Below are positions 43,045 to 52,595 of a stretch of 64,000 nt of DNA, one piece after another. This DNA is from Paracoccaceae bacterium. Lineage in GTDB: Bacteria; Pseudomonadota; Alphaproteobacteria; Rhodobacterales; Rhodobacteraceae. Positions within the stretch are counted from its first letter, which is position 1. Each line of letters begins with the position of its first letter. Where the stretch lies: contig JACONJ010000058.1 of NCBI GenBank assembly GCA_014323785.1, forward strand, positions 29,995 through 93,994, in the 5' to 3' direction. Position numbers and translations under genes: made by a program. Below the pieces are notes generated by a model, which had not been told where the DNA came from, did no database searches, and saw nothing but the letters and a program-made list of their open reading frames with translations.

Positions 43045-44544
43045 TCACTGCATAACCGGAATCGTGAACGCGCGGCCTTCTTTGATGCCCGAGGGCCAGC
43101 GCGCGGTCACTGTCTTGGTTCTGGTATAGAAACGAAAGGCATCAGCCCCGTGCTGGTTCAGATCGCCAAAGACCGATTTTTTCCACCCGCCAAAGGTGTG
43201 ATAGGCAAGCGGTACCGGGATCGGCACGTTGATTCCCACCATGCCCACATTCACCCGGTCCGCGAAATCCCGCGCGGCGTCGCCGTCCCGGGTGAAAATG
43301 GCGGTGCCGTTGCCGTATGCATGGTCCATCGCCAGTTTCAGTGCCTCTTCATAGGTTCCTGCCCGCACGACTGACAGGACCGGGCCGAAGATTTCCTTTT
43401 GGTAAATCTCCATATCCGGTGTTACGTGGTCAAACAGGTGCGGGCCAACAAAGAACCCGCCCTCATAGCCTTGCAGGCTGAAATCACGGCCGTCGACCAC
43501 CAGTTCGGCCCCCGCATCCAGGCCGGACTGGACCAGGCGATGGATGCTGTCCCTGGCCATTGGCGTGATAACCGGGCCGTAATCAACATCCTCGCCCGAG
43601 GTATAGGGGCCGACCTTCAGTGCCTCGACCCTCGGCACCAGTTTTTCGATCAGCCTGTCGGCAGTTTCCCCCCCCACGGGCACCGCAACCGAGATTGCCA
43701 TGCAGCGTTCGCCGGCGGCACCATAGCCCGCGCCCACCAGCGCATCGGCGGCCTGATCCATATCGGCATCGGGCATAATGATCATGTGGTTCTTGGCACC
43801 ACCAAAACACTGAACACGTTTGCCGCTGGCACAGCCGCGTTCGTAGATATACTGCGCGATGGGCGTGGAGCCGACAAAGCCCACACCCTGGATCACCGGA
43901 TTATCAAGGATCGCATCAACGCTTTCCTTGTCGCCGTTCAGAACCTGCAACACGCCATCGGGCAGGCCCGCTTCCTGCAGCAGCTCGGCCAGCATCAACG
44001 GCACAGAGGGATCACGCTCTGACGGTTTCAGGATGAAGGCGTTGCCGCAGACCAGCGCGGGGGCCATTTTCCACATCGGGATCATGGCGGGAAAGTTAAA
44101 AGGCGTGATTCCAGCCGCCACGCCAAGGGGCTGGCGCATGGAATACATATCAATCCCGGGGCCCGCGCTGTTTGTGAACTCACCTTTCAGGTGATGCGGC
44201 GCACCGATGCAGAATTCAACCACTTCCAGGCCCCGCTGCACGTCGCCTTTGGCGTCCGGCAGGGTCTTGCCGTGCTCCCGGCTGAGTGTCTTGGCCAGTG
44301 TGTCCATATCCCGGTGCAAAAGCTGCACGAACGCCATCATCACACGCGCCCGGCGCTGCGGGTTCATCGCGGCCCATGCGGGCTGTGCAGCGGCGGCGTC
44401 GGCGACAGCAGCATCCAGTTCCCCCCCAGAGGCGAGTGCCACCTTTGCCTGCACCTCGCCCGTTGCGGGGTTCCAGATATCGGCAAAGCGGCCAGAGGTA
44501 CCCGCCACGCGGCGACCGTTGATCCAATGCCCAAGCTCCTCCAT
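43045..44544 (-). CDS. mmsA: Methylmalonate-semialdehyde dehydrogenase (CoA-acylating)
   Basis: Converts methylmalonate semialdehyde to propionyl-CoA in valine (and inositol/thymine) degradation. The 499 residues have the aldehyde-dehydrogenase features PFNFPAMIPMWKMAPALVCGN, GFVGSTPIAQYIYERG and the catalytic Cys in YGAAGERCMAIS, plus the MMSDH-typical YGNGTAIFTRDGDAAR and the end NQHGADAFRFYTRTKTVTARWP. The ATG at 44544 has GAAGGAA upstream. The rest of the pathway lies 7.5 kb downstream on the same strand, separated by the Dnd island. Confidence 0.95.
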   Translation of the reverse strand: MEELGHWINGRRVAGTSGRFADIWNPATGEVQAKVALASGGELDAAVADAAAAQPAWAAMNPQRRARVMMAFVQLLHRDMDTLAKTLSREHGKTLPDAKGDVQRGLEVVEFCIGAPHHLKGEFTNSAGPGIDMYSMRQPLGVAAGITPFNFPAMIPMWKMAPALVCGNAFILKPSERDPSVPLMLAELLQEAGLPDGVLQVLNGDKESVDAILDNPVIQGVGFVGSTPIAQYIYERGCASGKRVQCFGGAKNHMIIMPDADMDQAADALVGAGYGAAGERCMAISVAVPVGGETADRLIEKLVPRVEALKVGPYTSGEDVDYGPVITPMARDSIHRLVQSGLDAGAELVVDGRDFSLQGYEGGFFVGPHLFDHVTPDMEIYQKEIFGPVLSVVRAGTYEEALKLAMDHAYGNGTAIFTRDGDAARDFADRVNVGMVGINVPIPVPLAYHTFGGWKKSVFGDLNQHGADAFRFYTRTKTVTARWPSGIKEGRAFTIPVMQ

Positions 44545-44887
44545 GGGGAAATTCCTTCGTTGCATTTGCCATTCGGGCGACAGTTTACCCTTGCACACAC
44601 GCCCCTGAAAGGGGGATGCCACGTCTGTTTTGCAGAGAGGCACGTGGTGTCAAGGCAACGGGGTGCCTGGCCGCACCTTTGGCCGGGGTCGTTCGGCCCG
44701 TGCGCACCGGGTCGAGCACCGAACCCGGCACCGGGGCTAAGCACCGGGGCCAGGCACCAGGATTTCCCCGGTTGTTAAGATAAGATCGCCATGTCCAGGG
44801 CAATCGGAACTGTTTTTCTTGACAGACACGGCGTTGCCGGAAAACGCTGGGGATACGGCACAAAGGCGAATTGGGAGGCCCGGGCGC
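44545..44887. other. Intergenic region between divergent mmsA and the CBS-domain gene
   Basis: No gene was found in these 343 bases. A loose GC-rich repetition of GCACCGGG-like words occupies about 44700-44760. The promoters of both flanking genes must lie here, but no convincing -35/-10 pair was identified. Confidence 0.4.
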
Positions 44888-45322
44888 ATGCTGGTTCAAC
44901 AGATACTGAAATCGAAATCTGATGACGGGGTCGTCACGATCCCGCATGGAACAACAGTCGGTGACGCGGCCAGGCTTCTGGCATCGCGTCGGATCGGGGC
45001 GGTTGTGATATCAAGCGACGGCAAAGCGGTGGGCGGCATCCTGTCGGAACGGGATATCGTGCGCGAATTGGCCGCGAAGGGTCCGGCCTGCATGACCCGG
45101 AAGGTGGACAGTCTGATGACCAGCCACATCATTAGCTGTACGCGCGGAGAGACCTCTGAACAGGTTCTGGCCAAGATGACCAAAGGGCGCTTTCGGCACA
45201 TGCCGGTTATGGAGGGGGCCGAGATGGTCGGCCTGATATCCATCGGTGATGTGGTCAAGGCGCAATTGGCCAAACTGTCGATGGAGAAAGAAGCCCTGGA
45301 AAGCATGATCAAGGGCTTCTGA
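44888..45322 (+). CDS. CBS-domain pair protein
   Basis: The 144-residue protein consists of two CBS motifs: first VVTIPHGTTVGDAARLLASRRIGAVVISSDGKAVGGILSERDIVREL, then MTSHIISCTRGETSEQVLAKMTKGRFRHMPVMEGAEMVGLISIGDVVKA. Such stand-alone pairs form dimers that bind adenine nucleotides and sense energy status. No partner domain is attached. The ATG at 44888 matches the family start (MLVQQILKSK). Confidence 0.9.
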   Translation: MLVQQILKSKSDDGVVTIPHGTTVGDAARLLASRRIGAVVISSDGKAVGGILSERDIVRELAAKGPACMTRKVDSLMTSHIISCTRGETSEQVLAKMTKGRFRHMPVMEGAEMVGLISIGDVVKAQLAKLSMEKEALESMIKGF

Positions 45323-45440
45323 TCCGCGCAGGCGGGTATGCTGTTATTCCGTGCGAACCCCGACCGGGCGGCTGGGGCTTGCTTGGCCCCGCCGGGTGGT
45401 TTTGCGTCCGGCCAGACAACACAGGAAAGGACAAACGGCG

Positions 45441-45935
45441 ATGCGTATAGGGCTTTATCCCGGCACGTTCGATCCAATCACCCTGGGGCATATCGACATC
45501 ATCCGGCGGGCTTGCCGCCTGGTTGACCGGCTGGTCATCGGGGTTGCCATTAATCACGGCAAGGGGCCCTTGTTCAGCATTGACCAGCGCGTCGCGATGG
45601 TAGAGGCCGAATGCGCCAGGCTGGCCAAGGCCACGGATACCGGGATCGTCGTGCATCCGTTTGAGAACCTTCTGATCGACTGCGCCCGGGACGTGGGGGC
45701 CGATATCATCGTTCGTGGCCTGCGCGCGGTGGCGGATTTTGAATATGAATTTCAGATGGTCGGCATGAACCGGAAGCTGGACCCGGACATCGTCACCGTC
45801 TTTTTGATGGCCGAGGCGGACCGACAGGCGATCGCCTCCAGACTGGTGAAAGAGATCGCGCGCCTTGGCGGGGATGTTGCCCCCTTCGTGCCCGCAGCCG
45901 TGCATCAGGCACTGTCGAAGAAATTCGGCCGCTAG
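45441..45935 (+). CDS. coaD: Phosphopantetheine adenylyltransferase
   Basis: Penultimate step of CoA synthesis. The 164 residues begin MRIGLYPGTFDPITLGHIDII, with the nucleotidyltransferase TxGH motif, and contain GLRAVADFEYEFQM and the C-terminal ASRLVKEIARLGGDV region in place of the usual ISSTxVRE. The start has AGGAAAGG upstream. The gene converges on parE with 35 bases between the stops. Confidence 0.95.
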   Translation: MRIGLYPGTFDPITLGHIDIIRRACRLVDRLVIGVAINHGKGPLFSIDQRVAMVEAECARLAKATDTGIVVHPFENLLIDCARDVGADIIVRGLRAVADFEYEFQMVGMNRKLDPDIVTVFLMAEADRQAIASRLVKEIARLGGDVAPFVPAAVHQALSKKFGR

Positions 45936-45970
45936 CGGGTTTTCCTGTGCCGGGCGTCCGGGTTTCCCCC

Positions 45971-47932
45971 TTATACATCCAGGGCCTCTGCATACCGGGC
46001 GTTTTCCTGGATATACCGGAACCGCAGTTCCGGCTTCTTGCCCATCAGCCGTTCCACCAGATCGCCCGTTTCGCCCGGCACCTCATCCTTTACCCACACG
46101 CGAATCAGTTTGCGGTTGGCGGGGTCCATCGTCGTCTCCTTCAAATCCTTTGCGTCCATCTCTCCCAGGCCCTTGAAGCGCGCGACATCGATCTTGCCTT
46201 TCCCGCCCAGGCCCTTCTTGAGCCAGGCATCGCGTTCCGCCTCGTCCAGACAGTAAACCCGCACTGCCCCCTGGGTCAGGCGAAACAGCGGCGGACAGGC
46301 CAGATAAAGGTGCCCCGCGTCGATCAGGCCGCGCATCCAGGTGAAGAAAAACGTCATCAAGAGCGCGGCGATATGCGCCCCGTCCACATCGGCGTCGGTC
46401 ATGATAATGACCTTGTCATAGCGCAGATCGTCGATATTGAACTTTGCGCCCATGCCCACCCCAAGTGCCTGGCAGAGGTCGCTGATCTCGGCATTCTGGC
46501 CCAGTTTTGACGCCGCCGCGCCAAGGACGTTCAGGATTTTCCCCCGCAGGGGCAGCAGGGCCTGGGTCTTTCGGTTTCGCGCCATTTTGGCCGAGCCGCC
46601 CGCGCTGTCGCCCTCAACAATGAACAGTTCCGTGCCGTGGCGGGCTTGCTGGCTGCAATCTACCAACTTGCCGGGCAGGCGCAGCCTTTTTGTGGCAGAT
46701 TTGCGTGCGGTCTCTTTCTCTTGCCGCCGCTGCAGGCGGTCTTCGGCACGCAGGATCAGGGCATCAAGGATCGCGCCCGCGGATTTCGTATCGGCGGCCA
46801 GCCAGTTGTCGAAATGGTCGCGCACAGTGCCCTCGATCATCCGCGCGGCTTCGGTCGTGGCCAGGCGGTCCTTGGTCTGGCCCACGAATTCCGGCTCTCG
46901 AATAAAGCAAGAGACAAGCGCACAGCCCCCGGCAAGCAGATCGTCGCGGGTGATCTGCACGGCCTTTCGGCTGCCCGCCAGTGCGCCATAGGCCCGGATA
47001 CCCTTCAGGATGGCGGCCCAGAAGCCGTGTTCGTGGGTGCCGCCCTGGGGTGTGGGCACAGTGTTACAGTAGGACCGGATGAATCCGTCATGTGCAGGCG
47101 TCCAGTTGATCGCCCATTCGACGCTGCCTTGCTGATCAAAGCGATCATGAAAATTTGCCTTTCCGGTAAAGGGTTTAGCGGCATATGTTAAGGTGCCTTC
47201 CAGGGTTTTGTCCAGGAAATCCGCCAACCCGCCGGGGAAGTGAAACACGGCCCTGGTTGGTGTTTCGCCGTCGTCGATTTCGGATGTCCAGCGGATTTCC
47301 ACGCCCGAGAACAGATAGGCCTTGGAGCGGGCCATTTTCATCAGCAGCATGGGTTTGAACTGTTGCTGGCCAAAAATCTGCCCGTCGGGGTGAAAGATCA
47401 TCGTCGTCCCACGCCGGTTGGGGGCACTGCCAACAGTCTGGACGGGCCCTTGCGGCACACCACGGGAAAACTCCTGCACAAACAGCGTCCGGTTGCGCAC
47501 GACCTCTACCCGCAGGCGGTCTGACAGCGCATTGACGACACTGACACCCACGCCGTGCAGCCCGCCCGATGTCTGATAGGCTTTGCCAGAGAACTTGCCG
47601 CCCGCGTGAAGTGTACACAGGATCACCTCCAGCGCGGATTTTCCGGGAAACTTCGGGTGCGGGTCCACAGGGATGCCGCGGCCATTGTCGCGGATTGTGA
47701 CGGTGTGATCGGCGGCCAGCATCACCTCGATCCGGCTGGCATGTCCTGCAATCGCCTCGTCCATCGAATTATCGAGCACCTCGGCCACCAGATGGTGCAG
47801 CGCACGCTCGTCGGTGCCGCCGATGTACATGCCCGGGCGTTTGCGGACTGGCTCCAGCCCCTCCAGCACCTCGATCGAGGAGGCATCATAGGCACTCGGG
47901 TCGGGGGCGGCGGAACGAAGGTCGTCAGGCAA
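45971..47932 (-). CDS. parE: DNA topoisomerase IV subunit B
   Basis: ATPase subunit of the decatenase that separates daughter chromosomes. The 653 residues show the GHKL ATP site (EVLDNSMDEA, DNGRGIP, GGLHGVGVSVVNAL) and the TOPRIM metal site (LFIVEGDSAGGSA, LPLRGKILN, IMTDADVDGAHI). The length and the short C-terminus are those of ParE rather than the longer GyrB. The 256 bases on its 5' side contain a TATATAAT-like A/T patch near 47961 but no complete promoter was recognised. Confidence 0.95.
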   Translation of the reverse strand: MPDDLRSAAPDPSAYDASSIEVLEGLEPVRKRPGMYIGGTDERALHHLVAEVLDNSMDEAIAGHASRIEVMLAADHTVTIRDNGRGIPVDPHPKFPGKSALEVILCTLHAGGKFSGKAYQTSGGLHGVGVSVVNALSDRLRVEVVRNRTLFVQEFSRGVPQGPVQTVGSAPNRRGTTMIFHPDGQIFGQQQFKPMLLMKMARSKAYLFSGVEIRWTSEIDDGETPTRAVFHFPGGLADFLDKTLEGTLTYAAKPFTGKANFHDRFDQQGSVEWAINWTPAHDGFIRSYCNTVPTPQGGTHEHGFWAAILKGIRAYGALAGSRKAVQITRDDLLAGGCALVSCFIREPEFVGQTKDRLATTEAARMIEGTVRDHFDNWLAADTKSAGAILDALILRAEDRLQRRQEKETARKSATKRLRLPGKLVDCSQQARHGTELFIVEGDSAGGSAKMARNRKTQALLPLRGKILNVLGAAASKLGQNAEISDLCQALGVGMGAKFNIDDLRYDKVIIMTDADVDGAHIAALLMTFFFTWMRGLIDAGHLYLACPPLFRLTQGAVRVYCLDEAERDAWLKKGLGGKGKIDVARFKGLGEMDAKDLKETTMDPANRKLIRVWVKDEVPGETGDLVERLMGKKPELRFRYIQENARYAEALDV

Positions 47933-48100
47933 GGCTTTGCTCTGTCTTGTGATCTTTTGCCACTATATAATGCAGATTATGGCGCAGAGGGACAGGGGGA
48001 CATCTCGGGGCAGACCGTTTGACATGGGCTCGGTGTGACATGGCCCCGGTGTGGGCCCGTGTAAGGCACAGAATGGCCCCGATCCCGCGCGGCGGCGATG

Positions 48101-48147
48101 CTGGAGTTTATCGGCCCCGATCTGGAAATATTTTCGGTCCGCTACAC
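48101..48147. repeat. Dispersed intergenic repeat, copy 2
   Basis: Partner of the 31212-31258 element, about 44 of 47 bases identical. It lies about 40 bases before the ppk2 start codon, so it could affect that gene's promoter or leader. Confidence 0.75.
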
Positions 48148-48188
48148 ATATGGCGGCATATTCACATCAACAAAGGGACGCTTGTGTC

Positions 48189-49184
48189 ATGGATGACCTT
48201 AAAACCACCCCCGCGACCGGGGCAAAATCCACTGTGGCAAAATCCGCCGTTGACGGCCCCGAGGTGACAAAACCAGTGGCAACCGCCGCCAAGGTCGGCC
48301 AGGGTGCCTATCCCACGGTGTCGCCTGATCTGATCCGCCAGGCGTTTGAAACCGGTGCTTATCCCTATGCAGTTCGGCTGTCACGCCGGCGTTACGAGGC
48401 ACAAAAGGCGAATATCCAGGCAGAGCTCCTGAAGGCGCAGAAATGGGCGGGTGAGACGGGCCAGAAACTGGTTATCCTGTTCGAGGGTCGTGACGCAGCG
48501 GGCAAGGGGGGCACGATCAAGCGTTTCAACGAACACCTGAACCCGCGTGCGGCACGGGTTGTCGCCCTGAACAAGCCAACCGATAATGAGCGCGGACAAT
48601 GGTATTTCCAGCGTTACGTGCGGCATTTGCCGACCAGTGGCGAAATGGTGTTTTATGACAGATCCTGGTACAACCGCGCTGGCGTGGAGCGCGTGATGGG
48701 GTTCTGTACGCCGAACGAGTATTTGGAATTCATGCGCCAGGCCCCGGATTTTGAGCGGATGCTGACCCGTTCAGGCATTCGGCTGTTCAAATACTGGTTC
48801 TCTGTCACCCGGGAAGAGCAGCGCCGCCGTTTTGCCAGCCGGGAAACCGACCCGCTAAAGCGTTGGAAACTGAGCCCGATTGACAAGGCCAGCCTTGATA
48901 AATGGGACGACTACACCGAAGCAAAAGAGGCGATGTTTTTCTACACTGACACTGCCGACGCGCCGTGGACCGTGATCAAATCCGATGACAAGAAGCGGGC
49001 CCGGCTGAACTGCATGCTGCACTTCCTTGACAGCCTGGACTATCCCGACAAGGATCCGAAGATTGCTCGCCCGCCCGACCCGCTGATCGTGGGCGCGGCG
49101 GGCCAGGTGATCTGCCGGTCGGACCATATTTTGGGAACATCCCTGCATCCCGACAGCCGCAAATCGGGCACGGCCAGGGGCTGA
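48189..49184 (+). CDS. ppk2: Polyphosphate kinase 2
   Basis: Class I PPK2 that phosphorylates nucleoside diphosphates with polyphosphate, or the reverse. The 331 residues contain Walker A FEGRDAAGKGG, the lid-module sequence NKPTDNERGQWYFQRYV and Walker B-like YDRSWYNRAGVERVMGF, then WFSVTREEQRRRFASRETDPLKRWKLS. A low-complexity N-terminal stretch of about 45 residues (Lys/Thr/Ala/Val) precedes the core. The start at 48189 is the first plausible ATG after the dispersed repeat. Confidence 0.94.
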   Translation: MDDLKTTPATGAKSTVAKSAVDGPEVTKPVATAAKVGQGAYPTVSPDLIRQAFETGAYPYAVRLSRRRYEAQKANIQAELLKAQKWAGETGQKLVILFEGRDAAGKGGTIKRFNEHLNPRAARVVALNKPTDNERGQWYFQRYVRHLPTSGEMVFYDRSWYNRAGVERVMGFCTPNEYLEFMRQAPDFERMLTRSGIRLFKYWFSVTREEQRRRFASRETDPLKRWKLSPIDKASLDKWDDYTEAKEAMFFYTDTADAPWTVIKSDDKKRARLNCMLHFLDSLDYPDKDPKIARPPDPLIVGAAGQVICRSDHILGTSLHPDSRKSGTARG

Positions 49185-49441
49185 AACGCACAGCGGTTTG
49201 GATTATGTCATCCAAAGCCTGCTTTCGCATACGGCATGCCATGTCCTCCTGCATCTGAGGGGGGGGGTGTTGCGCTGGTGGCACCCGAATCCATCGCAGA
49301 GCCATGCGCGGGTTCATTCCTGTTTGGACTCCACGCGAGCACCTGTTCCGGCCCCGAAAGCAGGGCAGTGGATGTGCCGCGGCCCCTTGGCGCGAATCCC
49401 ATTGCGGTGTTCCAACAGTTCGCCCTAGTATCCGGGGCAGG

Positions 49442-50098
49442 ATGACACGGGTGTGGTTTCTTCTTCTTGCCTTTGGCCTTGCGGTCCCCGCACCGGGCCG
49501 CGCCCATCCGCATATCTTTATTGATGCGGGCCTGGTGCTGCTCCATAATCGGGCGGGCCGGCTGGTCGCGGTTGAGGTGACATGGCGCTACGATGAACTT
49601 TATTCGCTGCTTATCATGCAGGATTACGGGCTGGATCCGGATTTTGACGGTACCCTGACCCAGGCAGAACGGGCCGCGACCTTGGGCTTTGACCTGAACT
49701 GGGGCGTGGGGTTTGAAGGTGGCCTGGAGCTCTGGCAGGATGGCACCCCGTTGATGCTCGGCGCACCCGAACCCGTCAGCCTTAGGTTGACAGACAGCGG
49801 CCAGTTGGAAACGGTACACCGCAGGCCCGTGGCGGGGGCAATCCCCATGGCCCCCGTGATCAAGGCCGCGATCTATGATCGCGAATTCTACATCGCCTTT
49901 GAACTGACCCTGCCGATGCGGGTGGTGGGCCGGGCCGGGTGCGCACCGCGGCTGGTACGGCCCGATCTTGATGCCGCTTATGCGATTCTGGAAGCGGAAA
50001 TCGAACGCCTTGGGGGGGCGATCTCGGCCGAACAGAATTTTCCGGCTGTCGGGGCCATTTTCGCGGACCAGGTGGTGGTGACATGCGCACCGGCCTGA
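49442..50098 (+). CDS. DUF1007 family periplasmic protein
   Basis: The 218-residue protein has a signal peptide (VWFLLLAFGLAVPAPGRA) followed at once by HPHIFIDA, the metal-binding-like motif that defines DUF1007. The mature part is beta-rich, with VEVTWRYDELYSLLIMQDYGLDPDFDGTLTQAE containing an EF-hand-like acidic loop. It overlaps the next gene, a NicO-type exporter, by 16 bases. The DUF1007-NicO pair is widespread and is taken to handle nickel or cobalt across the envelope. Confidence 0.85.
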   Translation: MTRVWFLLLAFGLAVPAPGRAHPHIFIDAGLVLLHNRAGRLVAVEVTWRYDELYSLLIMQDYGLDPDFDGTLTQAERAATLGFDLNWGVGFEGGLELWQDGTPLMLGAPEPVSLRLTDSGQLETVHRRPVAGAIPMAPVIKAAIYDREFYIAFELTLPMRVVGRAGCAPRLVRPDLDAAYAILEAEIERLGGAISAEQNFPAVGAIFADQVVVTCAPA

Positions 50099-50970
50099 TC
50101 CTTCTGGCCGTGCTGGTCGCGGCTGGCCTTGCGGTTCTGTGGCACACCGATCTGGATCAGGCTGTCATGCGATGGGCCCTGGCCGGACAGCGTGAGGCCC
50201 AGAACGGGCTGGCCCGTGCGCTTCGGTCCCTGCATGCCAAAGACCCCGGCGCGGTCACGGTTTTTCTGGCTCTGTGCTTTGCTTATGGCTTCTTTCATGC
50301 TGTGGGCCCGGGCCATGGCAAGATTCTGATCGGCGGATATGGGGTTGCCCGGCGGGTCAGCTTCTGGTGGCTGTCCGCCGTGGCGTTCCTGTCAAGCCTG
50401 GGGCAGGCCATGACGGCCGTTTTGCTGGTGGGTGCGGGGTTCTGGGTGCTGGGCCAGGGGCGTGTACAACTGACCACGCTGGCAGAAGACACCTCTGCCC
50501 CGCTGAGCTTTGCGCTGATTGCCCTGGTTGGTCTTTGGCTGGCCTTTCGCGGGGCACGGGGCCTGTGGGCGGGCGGTGCGGCCCCGCGCCATCATCACAG
50601 CGTTTACCATCCTTGCGGGCATGCCCATGCACCGGACGCAGCGGCCCTGGCCGGGGCCCAAACCTGGTATGCTGTCGCCGCCCTGGTTGGTGCCGTGGCC
50701 ATCCGGCCATGCACCGGTGCGCTTTTTGTGCTGATCCTGACTGCACAATTGGGTCTGTTCAGGATGGGCATTCTGGGCAGTTTTGCCATGGCGTTTGGAA
50801 CCGCCAGCGTGACGGTTGCGGTTGCGATTGCGGCGGTGACCCTGCGCAAGGGTACCCTGGCCCAGGTGCCGGGTGCCGGTACCCTGGCCCGGGTGCAGCC
50901 GCTTTTGGAACTTGGCGTGGGGGTGATGGTGGCGGTTCTGGCGGGGTCGTTTGTGCTCCCGGCACTTTGA
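50083..50970 (+). CDS. Nickel/cobalt transporter, NicO family
   Basis: The 295-residue inner-membrane protein has six or more hydrophobic segments and the family motifs GPGHGKILIGGYGVARR (near residues 73-89) and RPCTGALFVLILTAQLG. Between them is a His-rich loop (RHHHSVYHPCGHAHAPDA) suited to binding Ni2+ or Co2+. It is translationally coupled to the DUF1007 gene. Relatives such as RcnA export Ni/Co. The direction of transport here is not proven. Confidence 0.88.
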   Translation: MRTGLILLAVLVAAGLAVLWHTDLDQAVMRWALAGQREAQNGLARALRSLHAKDPGAVTVFLALCFAYGFFHAVGPGHGKILIGGYGVARRVSFWWLSAVAFLSSLGQAMTAVLLVGAGFWVLGQGRVQLTTLAEDTSAPLSFALIALVGLWLAFRGARGLWAGGAAPRHHHSVYHPCGHAHAPDAAALAGAQTWYAVAALVGAVAIRPCTGALFVLILTAQLGLFRMGILGSFAMAFGTASVTVAVAIAAVTLRKGTLAQVPGAGTLARVQPLLELGVGVMVAVLAGSFVLPAL

Positions 50971-51021
50971 CCACGTCCCCCTTGGCACCTCTGGTGGCAC
51001 CCCGCTATACACCGGGATCTC

Positions 51022-52377
51022 ATGTCCCCCTTTCGTGTCCATATTCGTGCGACCCTGACGCTTGGCTTGCCCCTGATCGGCAGTCAGGTGGCCACTGTGG
51101 CCATCGGCCTGACCGATACGGTCATGGTTGGCTGGTATGGGGTGCCGGAACTTGCTGCCGTGGCACTTGGTGCCTCGGTCTACCATGTGGTGATGATCAT
51201 CGGCATGGGGCTGGCCCTGGCTGTCATGCCCCTGGTGGCGGCCGCGGTTGCCAGCGGGAACAGGGTACAGGCGCGCCGGGTCACGCGCATGGGGTTCTGG
51301 CTGGCGGTGATCTTCAGCTTGGCGACTGCGCCGTTCTTCTGGTTCTCCGGTTCCGTGATGATCGCCATCGGGCAAGAGCCCGGCCTGTCGCAAAACGTGC
51401 AGGATTATCTGCGTATCGTTGGCCCCGGGATGGTGCTGATGGTGTTGTTTCTGGTTCTGCGCAGCCACCTGTCGGCACTGGAACACACGCGCATCGTGCT
51501 TTGGGCGACATTGGCGGGGGTAGTGCTGAACGCGGTGCTCAACGCCCTTTTGATTTTTGGAACGGCCGGGCTGCCGGAACTGGGCCTGCGCGGGGCGGCT
51601 GTTGCCTCGCTTGGTACCCAGGGTCTGATGCTGCTGATCCTTGTGATCTATGCGCTTCGGACCAGGGGCGTGGCAGAAGACGATCTGTTCGCACGGTTCT
51701 GGCATCCGGATGCAGAGGCACTGTGCCAGGTGTTCCGCCTTGGCTGGCCAATCTCGCTGACGCTTCTTTCCGAAGCGGGGCTGTTCACTGCCTCGGTGAT
51801 CATGATGGGCTGGATTGGACAAATGGAACTGGCCACCCATGGTATCGCGCTGCAGATCACTTCGGCCACCTTTATGGTGCATGTGGGCCTGAGTGCTGCC
51901 GCCACAGTGCGTGCGGGCCACGCTTGGGGCCGCAATGACCTGTCGGGTTTGCGGCAGGGTGCGTTTGCGGCACTTGCGCTTTCGGCGGCGATGGTGACCC
52001 TGACAGTGCTGATGTTCCTTGTGATCCCGGGGCAGCTCATCGCGCTTTTCCTTGATCCGGATGACCCGCTCCGCCCGGCGATCATCGCCCTTGGCATCGG
52101 ATTTCTGGCCGTGGCGGCACTGTTTCAACTGGCCGATGCCGCCCAGGTTATGGCACTTGGTCTGCTGCGCGGGGTACAGGACACGCGCGTGCCGATGATT
52201 TACGCCGTGGTCAGCTACTGGCTGTGCGGCGTACCGGTGAGCTATTTTCTGGGGTTTGTTCTGGGGTTGCAAGGGCAGGGCATCTGGCTTGGCATGGTTG
52301 CGGGGCTGGTGATCGCGGGAACCTTGATGATGGCGCGGTTCTGGCGCGGGGCGGCACGGTCGCCCCTGGCCGTCTGA
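51022..52377 (+). CDS. MATE family efflux transporter
   Basis: The 451-residue membrane protein has twelve predicted helices in two homologous halves. N-terminal motifs are TLGLPLIGSQVATVAIGLTDTVMVGWYG and ALGASVYHV, and the matching second-half start is LGWPISLTLLSEAGLFTASVIMMGWIG. It belongs to the NorM-like branch that exports cationic drugs or metabolites with Na+ or H+. It begins 51 bases after the NicO gene and may share its transcript. Confidence 0.93.
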   Translation: MSPFRVHIRATLTLGLPLIGSQVATVAIGLTDTVMVGWYGVPELAAVALGASVYHVVMIIGMGLALAVMPLVAAAVASGNRVQARRVTRMGFWLAVIFSLATAPFFWFSGSVMIAIGQEPGLSQNVQDYLRIVGPGMVLMVLFLVLRSHLSALEHTRIVLWATLAGVVLNAVLNALLIFGTAGLPELGLRGAAVASLGTQGLMLLILVIYALRTRGVAEDDLFARFWHPDAEALCQVFRLGWPISLTLLSEAGLFTASVIMMGWIGQMELATHGIALQITSATFMVHVGLSAAATVRAGHAWGRNDLSGLRQGAFAALALSAAMVTLTVLMFLVIPGQLIALFLDPDDPLRPAIIALGIGFLAVAALFQLADAAQVMALGLLRGVQDTRVPMIYAVVSYWLCGVPVSYFLGFVLGLQGQGIWLGMVAGLVIAGTLMMARFWRGAARSPLAV

Positions 52378-52433
52378 CACGGTCTTGCCAAGTGCCTGGG
52401 GCAGCCGTTACCGCCCCGATTCGCGACATCCCG

Positions 52434-52493
52434 TTTTGGCAACGAATGCCAAAAAGATGTGCGGGCGGGCGGATTCTGGTGCGGCCCGCCCGC
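52434..52493 (+). terminator. Two hairpins after the MATE gene
   Basis: An 8-bp A/T-ended stem (TTTTGGCA 52434-52441 with TGCCAAAA 52447-52454) is followed by a perfect 10-bp G/C stem (GCGGGCGGGC 52461-52470 with GCCCGCCCGC 52484-52493). Neither has a long U tract, but together they should stop transcription before the small gene at 52596. Confidence 0.6.
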
Positions 52494-52595
52494 AGCCCAT
52501 AAAAGCCACGCCCCCGCCACTGGTGCCATATCCACCTTATGCGCACACCGTGCATCTACAGCATCGCCCGGCAGCAGGCCGTATTGGAGGAACGC

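Noticed and set aside
47950..48030. Promoter at the TATATAAT patch and TTGACA between parE and ppk2
   Set aside because: The hexamers do not pair with a partner at 16-18 bases in either direction.
50274..52380. Very long open frames on both strands across the NicO and MATE genes
   Set aside because: They lie in shifted frames of clear membrane-protein genes, read as Pro/Gly/Arg/His-rich low-complexity peptides and show no family motif. High GC content explains them.
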